13,854 nt of DNA. It comes from Deltaproteobacteria bacterium (GTDB taxonomy: Bacteria; Desulfobacterota; Desulfobacteria; Desulfobacterales; SURF-15). Within the stretch, counting starts at the first letter, position 1. Each line of letters starts with the position of its first letter. A program made the translations under genes and the position numbers. Shown piece after piece: positions 1 through 7,079 of the stretch. The stretch spans positions 1 through 13,854 of the forward strand of contig JAHEHB010000089.1 of the NCBI GenBank assembly GCA_024644775.1, in the 5' to 3' direction. Below the pieces are notes generated by a model that was not told the DNA's origin, ran no database searches, and saw only the letters and a program-made list of their open reading frames with translations.

Positions 1-1
1 A

Positions 2-133
2 GGCATGGAATCGGCTGTTTCCGGAAAAAAGAATCTACCTAAGAATTTGGAATATGAGATACAGGATCTCAGAAAGGCGGTCATATGGTCGGAGATACTG
101 GCTCCGCCGCTGGCACTTAGAGACGAGAATTAA
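2..133 (+). CDS. C-terminal fragment of an unidentified protein (5' end outside window)
   Basis: An open plus-strand frame enters at base 2 and ends at TAA 131-133, giving about 44 residues that finish in LRKAVIWSEILAPPLALRDEN. The amphipathic, charged composition looks like real protein, and the frame stays open to the window edge. A Met codon at 5-7 could in principle start a 43-residue mini-protein, but with only four bases of upstream sequence no ribosome site can be judged, so a truncated larger gene is more likely. I do not recognise the family. The gene converges on the minus-strand ABC operon, and a short hairpin follows its stop codon. Confidence 0.5.
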   Translation, partial: GMESAVSGKKNLPKNLEYEIQDLRKAVIWSEILAPPLALRDEN

Positions 134-136
134 GCC

Positions 137-157
137 CTTTAAACGTACGGTTTAAAG
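137..157. terminator. AT-rich hairpin between convergent genes
   Basis: CTTTAAAC, a 5-base loop GTACG, then GTTTAAAG form a perfect 8-bp inverted repeat 3 bases after the stop of the plus-strand fragment and 32 bases beyond the last minus-strand gene. A U-rich stretch (CTTTTTAT) lies about 12 bases downstream on the plus strand. The stem is AT-rich and the U-tract is not adjacent, so this is a weak terminator candidate, placed where a shared terminator would be expected. Confidence 0.35.
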
Positions 158-189
158 TTGCAGAAAATCTTTTTATAGTTCAGAGCAAG

Positions 190-951
190 TCACTCTTTCC
201 AGGGGAAAATGATTTCTTTCAGCGACCGTTTGCCGACAATATCCAGATCGTCTTTCAATAAAAGACTCCAGGGGATGTCTTTTTTGTTTGCCGGACGGTG
301 GTTTGCCAGATAGTCGTATTTGAGCAACAAAGTCCTGCCCGCAACCTGGTGGAACGCCAGCATGAAGCTTATACCGGGCAGCAGCATGGTAGTCACCAAG
401 GAGAGCATGAGCAAAACTAAGGAGATCAGAAGAATCGCGAGACTCAGGGAGAGATTGTCCGTAAAAAACAGCAATGACATGCGTGCGGCTTTAAAGACCG
501 GAAAGTTCAGCCTCAGCCTTAGCGGGTAATAGTAAATCATGGCCACCCACCAGATGGCGCATACCCAGAAAACGAGCATAGCCAGAGACAGGCCGGCCAG
601 TCTGCTGTTCAGTTTAAGGTAAAAGGGAATGATGTGGTCGAGGATCGTCACTTGAAGTACAAAGCAGACGGTGAAAAACAGAGCGTCTTTCCAGACGGTT
701 TTGGCGGCAAGTAAAAAGAGGCTGATCTTGGGAAAGTCGTAGTCGGATATTTTCCAGGCCACTAGGGAGGTGGCGCCTATCAGAAGATTAAAGAGGTAAA
801 TAATGACTAGACCCAGGTAGTCGCCGGATTGCAGATACCCCAGTTGGAAATAGAGTGCCATGAGCAACGCCAGACACAGATTGACGCAGAGCAGCTTAAA
901 TAGGTTGTCCCAGTAATCGAAAAAAGATTTTTTGAGCAAAAAAGTGACCAT
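190..951 (-). CDS. DUF624/YesL-like integral membrane protein, last gene of the ABC operon
   Basis: This is a 253-residue, very hydrophobic protein with about five membrane segments (near residues 19-36, 46-66, 90-112, 119-141 and 168-200) and a charged C-terminal tail. The start (FFDYWDNLFKLLCVNL), a second DNLSLSLAILL segment and the RTLLLKYDYL exit match the general plan of the DUF624/YesL family. Those proteins of unknown function often sit beside CUT1 sugar ABC transporter genes, as here. I infer an accessory role in assembly or regulation of the transporter. The ATG at 949-951 is preferred. An in-frame TTG at 958-960 would add three residues, and neither start has a clear Shine-Dalgarno sequence. 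The gene follows the ATPase gene after about 120 bp that contain an 8-bp tandem repeat, so co-transcription is likely but not certain. Confidence 0.72.
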   Translation of the reverse strand: MVTFLLKKSFFDYWDNLFKLLCVNLCLALLMALYFQLGYLQSGDYLGLVIIYLFNLLIGATSLVAWKISDYDFPKISLFLLAAKTVWKDALFFTVCFVLQVTILDHIIPFYLKLNSRLAGLSLAMLVFWVCAIWWVAMIYYYPLRLRLNFPVFKAARMSLLFFTDNLSLSLAILLISLVLLMLSLVTTMLLPGISFMLAFHQVAGRTLLLKYDYLANHRPANKKDIPWSLLLKDDLDIVGKRSLKEIIFPWKE

Positions 952-973
952 AGCGATCAATTAAAAAATCACT

Positions 974-1005
974 ATTCAATCATTCCGCTATTCCATTATT
1001 CCATG
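974..1005. repeat. Short tandem repeat, period 8 (ATTCCNNN x4)
   Basis: Four consecutive 8-base units read attcaatc, attccgct, attccatt and attccatg, and a fifth degenerate unit (attgagac) follows. The repeat sits in the gap between the ATPase gene and the DUF624-like gene. The reading is direct from sequence, and the function is unknown. It may be a dispersed intergenic mini-repeat of this genome. Confidence 0.6.
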
Positions 1006-1073
1006 ATTGAGACAAAAACTCAGGCCTCAAAATTTATCCTATATTTTCAATATTTTGTAGATATTCCGAGACA

Positions 1074-2168
1074 TTAAACCACCTTCTGCGTCTCTCTGTC
1101 AAACAAGTGCATCTGGTCCATGTCGATCCGAAATTCAATGGGCATATCCACCTTAACTTTCGCCTGTGTATCCACGCTGGCGGTCAGGGAATCCTCGCCG
1201 CACTTGGCAGAAAGAACTATTTCGGTTCCCAAAGGCTCCACCACCTCGATAATTGCATCCAAGGGCTGGCCGGAACTGTCTCCAGCGCGCCCGCTTTCGT
1301 TGACATGTTGCGGGCGGATACCGAATACCACCTCTTTGCCCTGGTATGCAACGTAGCGATCTTTGCGGTTTTCGGGGATCATGAGTTTGAAACCGCCGCC
1401 TCGGACATACAAATTGTCGCCTTCCCTCACCAGTGTAACGTTCAGAAGATTCATGGAAGGACTTCCAATGAAGTCAGCCACAAAGAGATTGGCCGGATTG
1501 TTGTATATCTCCAGGGATTCGCCCTCCTGCATCACCTCGCCTTTGTTAATGATCACGATTTTATCGGCAAGGGTCATGGCCTCTATCTGGTCGTGGGTTA
1601 CGTAGATGATGGTTTTGCCGAGCTTTTTGTGCAGCTTGGCCAGCTCTACCCGCATCTGAAGCCGTAATTTGGCATCCAGATTGGAAAGCGGTTCGTCAAA
1701 GAGAAAAACCTGTGGATTCCTGACAATGGCGCGTCCCATAGCCACCCGCTGGCGCTGCCCGCCGGAAAGCGCCCGGGGCTTTCTTTCCAGCAACTCTTCT
1801 ATGTTCAGGATCTTGGCTGCATTGAGCACCCTGGTTTCGATCTCGTTTTTGGGGAATTTTTTCAGCTGCAGCCCCAAAGCCATGTTCTTGTACACGCTCA
1901 TGTGCGGATATAGGGCGTAGTTCTGGAAGACCATGGCGATGTCGCGATCTTTGGGGGCGATGTCGTTGACCTTTTTTTCGCCGATGAAGATATCCCCTTC
2001 GGTGATGATTTCAAGCCCGGCGATCATCCGAAGGCAAGTGGTCTTTCCGCAGCCGGAAGGCCCCAGAAATACCACAAACTGCTCGTCTTCGGCCGTTATG
2101 TTCACACCGTTTACAGCGATGACGCTGTCGAACCTCTTTACAACGTTTCTGAGCTCCACCTGAGCCAT
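1074..2168 (-). CDS. ugpC: CUT1-family ABC transporter ATP-binding protein (UgpC/MalK/MsmX type)
   Basis: This 364-residue ATPase energises the importer encoded just upstream. It has all nucleotide-binding motifs: Walker A GPSGCGKTT at 36-44, Q-loop FQNYALYPHM at 81-90, signature LSGGQRQRVAMGRA at 134-147, Walker B with FLFDEP at 155-160, and the switch histidine in THD at 191-193. After residue 230 comes the C-terminal regulatory/TOBE region typical of MalK/UgpC (FIGSPSMN at 233-240, GIRPQHV at 283-289). That region separates it from lipid or amino-acid ABC ATPases, and its length is normal for the family. The start ATG follows a GAGG ribosome site, 27 bases after the MalG-like gene. The symbol reflects family annotation practice and does not prove glycerol-3-phosphate transport. 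Such ATPases sometimes serve several CUT1 permeases. Confidence 0.93.
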   Translation of the reverse strand: MAQVELRNVVKRFDSVIAVNGVNITAEDEQFVVFLGPSGCGKTTCLRMIAGLEIITEGDIFIGEKKVNDIAPKDRDIAMVFQNYALYPHMSVYKNMALGLQLKKFPKNEIETRVLNAAKILNIEELLERKPRALSGGQRQRVAMGRAIVRNPQVFLFDEPLSNLDAKLRLQMRVELAKLHKKLGKTIIYVTHDQIEAMTLADKIVIINKGEVMQEGESLEIYNNPANLFVADFIGSPSMNLLNVTLVREGDNLYVRGGGFKLMIPENRKDRYVAYQGKEVVFGIRPQHVNESGRAGDSSGQPLDAIIEVVEPLGTEIVLSAKCGEDSLTASVDTQAKVKVDMPIEFRIDMDQMHLFDRETQKVV

Positions 2169-2195
2169 TGTCTATTCCTCTTTAAAGCTTTAAAC

Positions 2196-3065
2196 CTATC
2201 CCTTGATGCCGGAAGTTACAATTCCTTCGACAAAATACTTTTGCGCACAGAAAAAGACGATCAACAACGGTATGATGGTTACTGCGGTGGCTGCCATGAG
2301 CAGCTCCCATTCAATGGTGTACTCGTCTTTATACAGTGACAGCGCCAGCTGCACAGTGCGCATTTCCTCGGTCATGGTGATGATCAGGGGCCAGGTGTAC
2401 TCGTTCCAGGTGTGGGTGGCCTTGAGCGCCACCAAAGAGGCCATGACCGGTTTGCTTAGGGGTATATAAATGAGAATGAATCGCTGAAAGGTGTTCATAC
2501 CGTCGATAACCGCCGCGTCGTCCAGGGCCCGGGGAAAGGTTAAGTAAAACTGCCTAAACAAAAAGACCCCAAAGGAGCCTGCAACATAGGGAGCAATAAG
2601 CCCCCAGTAGGAGTTTAACCAGCCGATACCGTCCCGGCCCAGCCAATCGTTGCCCCCGGCAAAGGGGATGTATTTTAGTATAACGTAAATCGGCAGCATG
2701 TTGACTTGAGGCGGTATCATCAGGCCGATTAGAGAAATGATGAAAAGAATCTCACGAAACTTGAACTCGAGCCGGGCAAAGGCAAAGCCGGCCATGGAGT
2801 TAAAGAGCAAGCTTAAAACAACCGTCCAGAAGGTGACATAGATGCTGTTCCAGAAATAAAGCCCCCAGTTGCCGCGCGCCATAGCCTTTGGGTAGTTCTC
2901 AAAACGGAGGATATCCGGAAGAATGGAAAATACGGGTCTTTGCAACTCGGCCATATTTTTAAGCGAGGTGCTGAGCATGAGGATGAAGGGAAATAACATA
3001 ACAGCAGAAATAATGATGAGCACAGATACCCAGATATAGTTCGATAGTTTGTTGTATTGTGTCAT
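2196..3065 (-). CDS. CUT1 ABC transporter permease, MalG/UgpE-like
   Basis: This 289-residue inner-membrane permease begins MTQYNKLSNYIWVSV. The frame stays open for 98 more codons upstream, but that part overlaps the MalF-like gene and reads as non-membrane, Pro/His-rich sequence, so I start it at the ATG 3063-3065. Its start overlaps the previous stop as TGATG, a classic translational-coupling arrangement. About six membrane segments are visible (for example 10-31, 73-97, 105-130, 152-172, 198-217, 256-275). The cytoplasmic EAA loop that docks on the ATPase is clear at 182-206 (DDAAVIDG, then IPLSKP). The C-terminus ending in EGIVTSGIKG is the usual MalG/UgpE-type tail. It pairs with the MalF-like protein to form the channel. 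Confidence 0.93.
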   Translation of the reverse strand: MTQYNKLSNYIWVSVLIIISAVMLFPFILMLSTSLKNMAELQRPVFSILPDILRFENYPKAMARGNWGLYFWNSIYVTFWTVVLSLLFNSMAGFAFARLEFKFREILFIISLIGLMIPPQVNMLPIYVILKYIPFAGGNDWLGRDGIGWLNSYWGLIAPYVAGSFGVFLFRQFYLTFPRALDDAAVIDGMNTFQRFILIYIPLSKPVMASLVALKATHTWNEYTWPLIITMTEEMRTVQLALSLYKDEYTIEWELLMAATAVTIIPLLIVFFCAQKYFVEGIVTSGIKG

Positions 3066-3943
3066 CAGCCCACCTCGACATCCTGTTCCTGGCTTCCGTA
3101 TTTGAAAAACATCATGGTCAGGATAGCCACGACAATCAGCACGAATATGGCCTGGGAGGCGGCATAGCCCATCAGGAAATCCTGGAAGGCACGAATATAT
3201 ATCTGGTGAACCACGGTGGTGGTCGCATTCATGGGGCCGCCCTGGGTGAGGATATTTACTTGTTCGAATACGTTGAAATTGTTGATTACCCCGGTGACAA
3301 ACAGAAAAAAGGTGACCGGGCGGAGCATGGGTATGGTGACATACCTGATTTTCTGCCACTCGGTGGCGCCATCGATGGCGATGGCTTCGTAGAGGTATGG
3401 GGGAATGGTCTGCAAACCGGCCAGATAAATCACCATAAAGTATCCGGTAAATTTCCAGATGCTCATGATGATAATTGAAGCCAGGGCCAGTTTTTCATCG
3501 TGCAGCCAGAGTTTCCCCGAAATCCCCAAAACGGCCAGAAAGCGGTTTATAATGCCGTAGGCCGGCTCATACATCCAGAACCAGATCATAGAAGCGGCCA
3601 CCATCGACACCATGTGTGGAATGAATGAAGACGTGCGGAACAGTGGCGTACCCTTCAAGCCGCGGTTTAGGAGAATGGCCAGAGACAGGCTGATGACCAT
3701 GGTAATAGCCACGGTAAAAAAGGTGTATAGCGCGGTATTTGTCAGCGAACGCACGAAAAATTCATCCTGGAACAAAATTACATAGTTCTCCAGCCCGATG
3801 AATTTCATGTCATTCAGGTTAAAACGGGTAAAGCTCAACACCAGGTTTATCAGGATCGGGATAACAATGAACACCACAAAGAACAAAAAAAACGGCGAGA
3901 TAAATAGATATCCCATATTGTTGTATTGTTTTAGTTTCTTCAT
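3065..3943 (-). CDS. CUT1 ABC transporter permease, MalF/UgpA-like
   Basis: This 292-residue inner-membrane permease has an N-terminal membrane segment directly after a short basic tail (MKKLKQYNNMGYLFISP). About six transmembrane helices are visible (near 11-36, 71-93, 108-126, 155-176, 208-225 and 262-281). The EAA loop contacting the ATPase lies at 185-209 (YEAIAIDGATEWQKIRYVTIP). The motif LTQGGPMNATTTVVHQIY at 232-249 is typical of UgpA-type permeases. The start lies 18 bases after the upstream binding-protein gene with no strong Shine-Dalgarno sequence, so translation may depend on coupling to that gene. That would keep the permease at lower abundance than the binding proteins. The last base of the stop codon is shared with the MalG-like start codon. 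Confidence 0.93.
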   Translation of the reverse strand: MKKLKQYNNMGYLFISPFFLFFVVFIVIPILINLVLSFTRFNLNDMKFIGLENYVILFQDEFFVRSLTNTALYTFFTVAITMVISLSLAILLNRGLKGTPLFRTSSFIPHMVSMVAASMIWFWMYEPAYGIINRFLAVLGISGKLWLHDEKLALASIIIMSIWKFTGYFMVIYLAGLQTIPPYLYEAIAIDGATEWQKIRYVTIPMLRPVTFFLFVTGVINNFNVFEQVNILTQGGPMNATTTVVHQIYIRAFQDFLMGYAASQAIFVLIVVAILTMMFFKYGSQEQDVEVG

Positions 3944-3961
3944 TCTGCGGTTCTAAAAGTA

Positions 3962-5233
3962 TTACTTTATATACCCAAGCCGTTTCAGCTCGAAGCGACA
4001 CCCTTTATCTGCATCCTTAAGGGCCTGTTCGGCGGTTTTCTTACCGTTGAGCACCTCTTCATAAGCCTGACCGAGATACTTGTCGCCAATACTTGTCCAG
4101 GCCAGGACGGCCTTTCCTTTGCCCCACTTCACCGCATCGGCCACTGCTTTGTTTTTTTCAGGGTCGTCTTGGACAAATTTATCCACCAACGATTTTCTCA
4201 CCGGCGGTATCACCAATTTCTCATAACGATCCCACATCTCTTCAGGCTCCATCTCAAATTCGATGAATCTCCAGGCCGCATCTTTGACTTTGGAATCTCT
4301 GGCGATGGTGAACATCCGATATCCGCAGAATGTGTAGGGACGCACCGGTCCCATGGGCGGAATATAACCGATCTTTTCTTTCAGGGTAGGATCGCTTGCG
4401 AACAGCTTTCCCAGAACCGGGTTAAACACCCAGCCCATGGCACTCTTTCCTCTGGCAAACGGATGCTCCAGCCACTGGACGTTCGAATGGGGCATACTCA
4501 GTTTTTCTTTCCAGAGGGTAGCGATAAAATCCAGGGCTTCTATGGCGCCTTTGTCGGTCCATGAAGGCTCGCCTTTTTCTTCATCAAAGACCTTGGAACC
4601 ATTGGCGCGCATCAGCGTTTCCATATAAACCAGATCGGGAGCCGTGGTGGAGGGGATATCGATACCGCACCTCAGTACGTTTCCGGATTTGTCCCGTATG
4701 ACCAGCTTTCTGGCAAACTCATGTAGTTCTTGCCAGTTTTTGGGTGGTACGTTTGGGTCCAGACCGGCCTCTTTGAAGTAGTCTTTGCGGTAGACCGGAA
4801 CGATCGGAGCCGGAAAGAAACCCAGGCCGATATAATTCCCCTTGTATTGACCCATGGCCAAGGCACTTTCGAGCATATCGCTTTTACCTTTCCACTTGGC
4901 GATATAGTCATCCAAGACTGCAAAATCCCCCTGAGAACCCCTGGTACCCATGAAAATGAGAAACGCCGAGAAAACATCGGGGTACGTCTTGCTCAACTTG
5001 GCAGCATTCAAGCGTATATTAATGTCTGCCGAATTGGGTGGAAGCACCGTGGGGACTATATCGATGTCCGGGTTTTTAGCTTCAAAGCGCGCAACAGAGG
5101 CATTAAAAGTCTCCTCCTGACCGGCGCCTCCGGGATACCAGAAAGTTACTTTGGTTTTTGCAAAGGCCGGGCTGCCGAGCAGGATGCAAATGGCTGTCAT
5201 TACTGTTACAATACTAAATATTTTTTTTCCCAT
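3962..5233 (-). CDS. ABC transporter extracellular solute-binding protein (family 1, UgpB-like), copy B
   Basis: This 423-residue periplasmic protein has a Sec signal peptide (MGKKIFSI, then a hydrophobic core to about residue 20, likely cleaved after AFA at 25). The mature part starts KTKVTFWYPG and has the order typical of COG1653 binding proteins: NPDI at 54-57, GTRGSQGDF at 96-104, YRKDYFKEAGLDP at about 148-160, and a PYTFCGYR block near 300. It is collinear with the next upstream gene, with about half the residues identical by eye and virtually no gaps, so the two are tandem paralogs. AAAAGGAGGT at 5241-5250 is a strong ribosome site 8 bases from the ATG, and it has its own promoter candidate. 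The ligand cannot be read from sequence; a sugar, polyol or glycerol-phosphate-like compound is expected for this family. Confidence 0.92.
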   Translation of the reverse strand: MGKKIFSIVTVMTAICILLGSPAFAKTKVTFWYPGGAGQEETFNASVARFEAKNPDIDIVPTVLPPNSADINIRLNAAKLSKTYPDVFSAFLIFMGTRGSQGDFAVLDDYIAKWKGKSDMLESALAMGQYKGNYIGLGFFPAPIVPVYRKDYFKEAGLDPNVPPKNWQELHEFARKLVIRDKSGNVLRCGIDIPSTTAPDLVYMETLMRANGSKVFDEEKGEPSWTDKGAIEALDFIATLWKEKLSMPHSNVQWLEHPFARGKSAMGWVFNPVLGKLFASDPTLKEKIGYIPPMGPVRPYTFCGYRMFTIARDSKVKDAAWRFIEFEMEPEEMWDRYEKLVIPPVRKSLVDKFVQDDPEKNKAVADAVKWGKGKAVLAWTSIGDKYLGQAYEEVLNGKKTAEQALKDADKGCRFELKRLGYIK

Positions 5234-5240
5234 CGCTTAA

Positions 5241-5316
5241 ACCTCCTTTTATTTGTTGATATTCAAACTTTAGAGAGCGATATTCTTTTATCTTTTGCCG
5301 GGCACATCACTGTCAA
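5241..5316 (-). promoter_or_regulatory. Promoter and ribosome site of binding protein B
   Basis: On the minus strand a perfect TTGACA (5311-5316) is followed after 17 bases by AGATAA (5288-5293), with the ATG 54 bases further on and AAAAGGAGGT at 5241-5250. The same hexamer pair and spacing occurs before the paralogous upstream gene. This supports a real sigma-70-type promoter that was copied with the gene or kept by selection. Confidence 0.5.
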
Positions 5317-5383
5317 GAATTTTTTCCCGTAAAAAAGACCGGTAGATACTTCTCTCGGAACCTGCTTTTTGGAATCAGACAGC

Positions 5384-6652
5384 TTACTTCATAAGCCCCA
5401 TCCGTTTCAGCTCCGCCCGCAGGTCTGTATCCGCATCGACCAACGCCTCTCGAGCACTTTTTTTGCCGGTCAGCGCCTCCTGATACGCTTTCTGGACGTA
5501 TTTATTGGCGATACTGGTCCAGGGGGTGATGGCTTTGCCCTTGCCGTATTTTACGTGCTCGGCAATGGCTCTGTTATACTCCGGGTCGTCCGCGATGAAT
5601 TTGTCCATTAGCGATTTTCGGGTCGGCGGAATCAGCTCGTCCACAAAGCGTTGCCACATCTCTTCTTTGCTCATCATGAACTTGATAAACTCCCAGGCTT
5701 CGTCTTTAACCTTGGATTTCGCGCCGATGGTAAAGAGACGATAACCGCAGAAGGTATACGGACGCTTGGGGCCCATGGGAGGAATAAAACCGATTTTCTT
5801 CTTGAATTCGGGATTTTTTCTGAACACCTGGGCCAGGGCGGGGCCTATAACGGCACCCATGCTTCCGTGACCTTTGGTGATGGGGTGTTCGCTCCACTGT
5901 TCGAAGTCAAAAGCCACACTGAGTTTTTCCTTCCACATCTTGACGATATAATCCAGCGCCTCGATGGCACCTTCATCAGTCCAGGTTGGCGCAAAATTAA
6001 TCTCGTCAATGTAAGGTGAGCCGTTCCCGCGCATAAAGGGCTCGATGAACGTATTGGATGAGTCCATGGTCGGAATATCGAAACCGGTTCGGATAACGGT
6101 TCCCGCACTGTCTCGTTTCACCAACTTGCGGGCGTACGCGTGCAGCTCCTCCCAGGTGGTGGGCGGTTTGTCGGGATCCAGGCCGACTTCTTTAAAATAG
6201 TCTTTTCGGTAAAGCTGCATCAGCGGAGCCGGGGCATACCCGAGCCCCACCAGCTTGCCTTTGAATTTACCCATCTCCACGGCGCTGGCCAGCAGGTCGT
6301 CTTTATCTTTCCAGTCGGCGAAATACTCTTCCATGGAGGCGAAATCGCCCTGGGCACCCCGGGTTCCTATAAAGATAAGATAAGCGGCGAACACATCCGG
6401 AAAGGTGTTGCTCAGCTTGCCGGCGTTCAGCCGGGCCTCGATATCTTTGGCCGGGGAAGGAAGGGCAGTGCGTTTGATTTCGATATCCGGATTCTTGGCC
6501 TCATAGCGCTTGGCAGCACCGTTGAAGTACGTGTCCTGTCCGGCGCTACCGGCGTACCAGAAGTTGATGGTGGTCTTGGCAACAGCCACACTGCCAAGCA
6601 GCAGTGGAGCCACGACGGTGATTGCAAAAACAGCGAATACACTTTTCTTCAT
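5384..6652 (-). CDS. ABC transporter extracellular solute-binding protein (family 1, UgpB-like), copy A
   Basis: This 422-residue periplasmic binding protein is the first gene of the ABC operon. An earlier in-frame ATG exists at 6733, but it lies upstream of the promoter -35 box and adds a non-signal-like stretch. The start at 6650-6652 is preceded by GGAGG at 8 bases and begins a textbook signal peptide (MKKSVFAVFAIT, cleavage after AVA at 25). Mature landmarks are NPDI at 54-57, GTRGAQGDF at 96-104, YRKDYFKEVGLDP at 148-160 and KRPYTFCGYR at 296-305, the same columns as in copy B. Sequence differs most in the 190-260 region, where the ligand cleft of family-1 binding proteins is partly formed. 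I infer ligand or affinity divergence between the copies. Exact substrate unknown. Confidence 0.92.
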   Translation of the reverse strand: MKKSVFAVFAITVVAPLLLGSVAVAKTTINFWYAGSAGQDTYFNGAAKRYEAKNPDIEIKRTALPSPAKDIEARLNAGKLSNTFPDVFAAYLIFIGTRGAQGDFASMEEYFADWKDKDDLLASAVEMGKFKGKLVGLGYAPAPLMQLYRKDYFKEVGLDPDKPPTTWEELHAYARKLVKRDSAGTVIRTGFDIPTMDSSNTFIEPFMRGNGSPYIDEINFAPTWTDEGAIEALDYIVKMWKEKLSVAFDFEQWSEHPITKGHGSMGAVIGPALAQVFRKNPEFKKKIGFIPPMGPKRPYTFCGYRLFTIGAKSKVKDEAWEFIKFMMSKEEMWQRFVDELIPPTRKSLMDKFIADDPEYNRAIAEHVKYGKGKAITPWTSIANKYVQKAYQEALTGKKSAREALVDADTDLRAELKRMGLMK

Positions 6653-6701
6653 GGTATGAACCTCCTTTTTTTTAATTGACGGCAACTGCATGATATTATC
6701 T

Positions 6702-6730
6702 TTATCTATACAGCAGCACAATTTTGTCAA
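6702..6730 (-). promoter_or_regulatory. Promoter of the ABC operon (binding protein A)
   Basis: TTGACA (minus strand, 6725-6730), a 17-base spacer and AGATAA (6702-6707) lie about 50 bases before the ATG of copy A. The hexamers, spacing and distance to the start are almost the same as in the promoter of copy B. Confidence 0.55.
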
Positions 6731-6959
6731 CAAATTTCAATACAATTTGTGAAGATGACATCGGTGGATTGTGGAAGCCGACCCTAAAGGTGTTCCGTAA
6801 AATCGTCCCCTATCTACGCAATGAAAGCCACCTCAAATCGATAATAAAAGAAAGGGGTCAACTTTGTTGTGGATGAGACCGGAAAAAAAAGCAGTTATTA
6901 TCAATCTCAGAAAACACCGCGCCCTTTGGGAAGATTTTTACGATACTCTTTTGGCATAA
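6721..6959 (+). pseudogene. Possible gene relic or small coupled ORF
   Basis: Between the two minus-strand clusters, a plus-strand frame runs without a stop from 6721 (no start seen) to TGA at 6874-6876, ending LKVFRKIVPYLRNESHLKSI and about ten more residues. It overlaps as ATGA with a second frame starting at ATG 6873. That frame ends at TAA 6957-6959 after 28 residues: MRPEKKAV, then INLRKHRALWEDFYDTLLA. Both stretches look protein-like (mixed charged and aromatic residues), and a plus-strand hairpin with a T-tract lies 26 bases after the second stop. A frameshifted C-terminal remnant of an old gene is the simplest reading. A chance open frame is quite possible. No family recognised. Confidence 0.25.
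6731..6749. promoter_or_regulatory. Inverted repeat abutting the -35 box: operator candidate
   Basis: CAAATT, seven bases, then AATTTG form a perfect 6-bp inverted repeat immediately upstream of the TTGACA box of the ABC operon. The position suits a transcription-factor site, either activator or repressor. AT-rich arms make chance occurrence possible, and no regulator gene is in the window to pair with it. Confidence 0.3.
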
Positions 6960-6984
6960 GGCCGCCAAAATGAATCTCTAGAGA

Positions 6985-7007
6985 CAGGGCAATTATGCCC
7001 TGGTTTT
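6985..7007 (+). terminator. Hairpin with T-tract
   Basis: CAGGGC, a 6-base loop AATTAT, then GCCCTG form a perfect 6-bp stem, followed on the plus strand by GTTTT. Orientation fits termination of plus-strand transcription, 26 bases after the stop of the possible relic. On the minus strand no U-tract follows, so it is not a good terminator for the hydrolase gene, although the hairpin could still form there. Confidence 0.4.
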
Positions 7008-7079
7008 CCTCCCAAACCGGAGAACGAATTTCGATTTATTTAGCATTGGAATGCGGCCCCCTTTCCTTCTCTTGTCACT

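Noticed and set aside
1107..1667. Long plus-strand frame opposite the ATPase gene
   Set aside because: It is antisense to an unmistakable ABC ATPase with all motifs. Its His/Gly-rich translation is a typical shadow of the coding strand.
3066..3359. 98-codon upstream extension of the MalG-like reading frame
   Set aside because: It overlaps the MalF-like gene, is rich in Pro/His/Cys/Gly without membrane character, and the ATG at 3065 overlaps the upstream stop as TGATG and begins a normal permease N-terminus.
5317..5383. Terminator between the two binding-protein genes
   Set aside because: A T6 tract follows CCGGTC on the minus strand, but the upstream bases give only a 3-bp imperfect stem, so no stable hairpin is supported.
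6653..6733. 27-codon N-terminal extension of binding protein A
   Set aside because: The earlier ATG lies upstream of the -35 box and would bury the signal peptide. The ATG at 6652 has GGAGG at correct spacing.
6851..6870. GAAAGGGGTCAAC stretch resembling repeats near REP-associated Y1 transposases
   Set aside because: A single short match without a second palindromic copy or a transposase frame nearby is not enough to call a mobile element.
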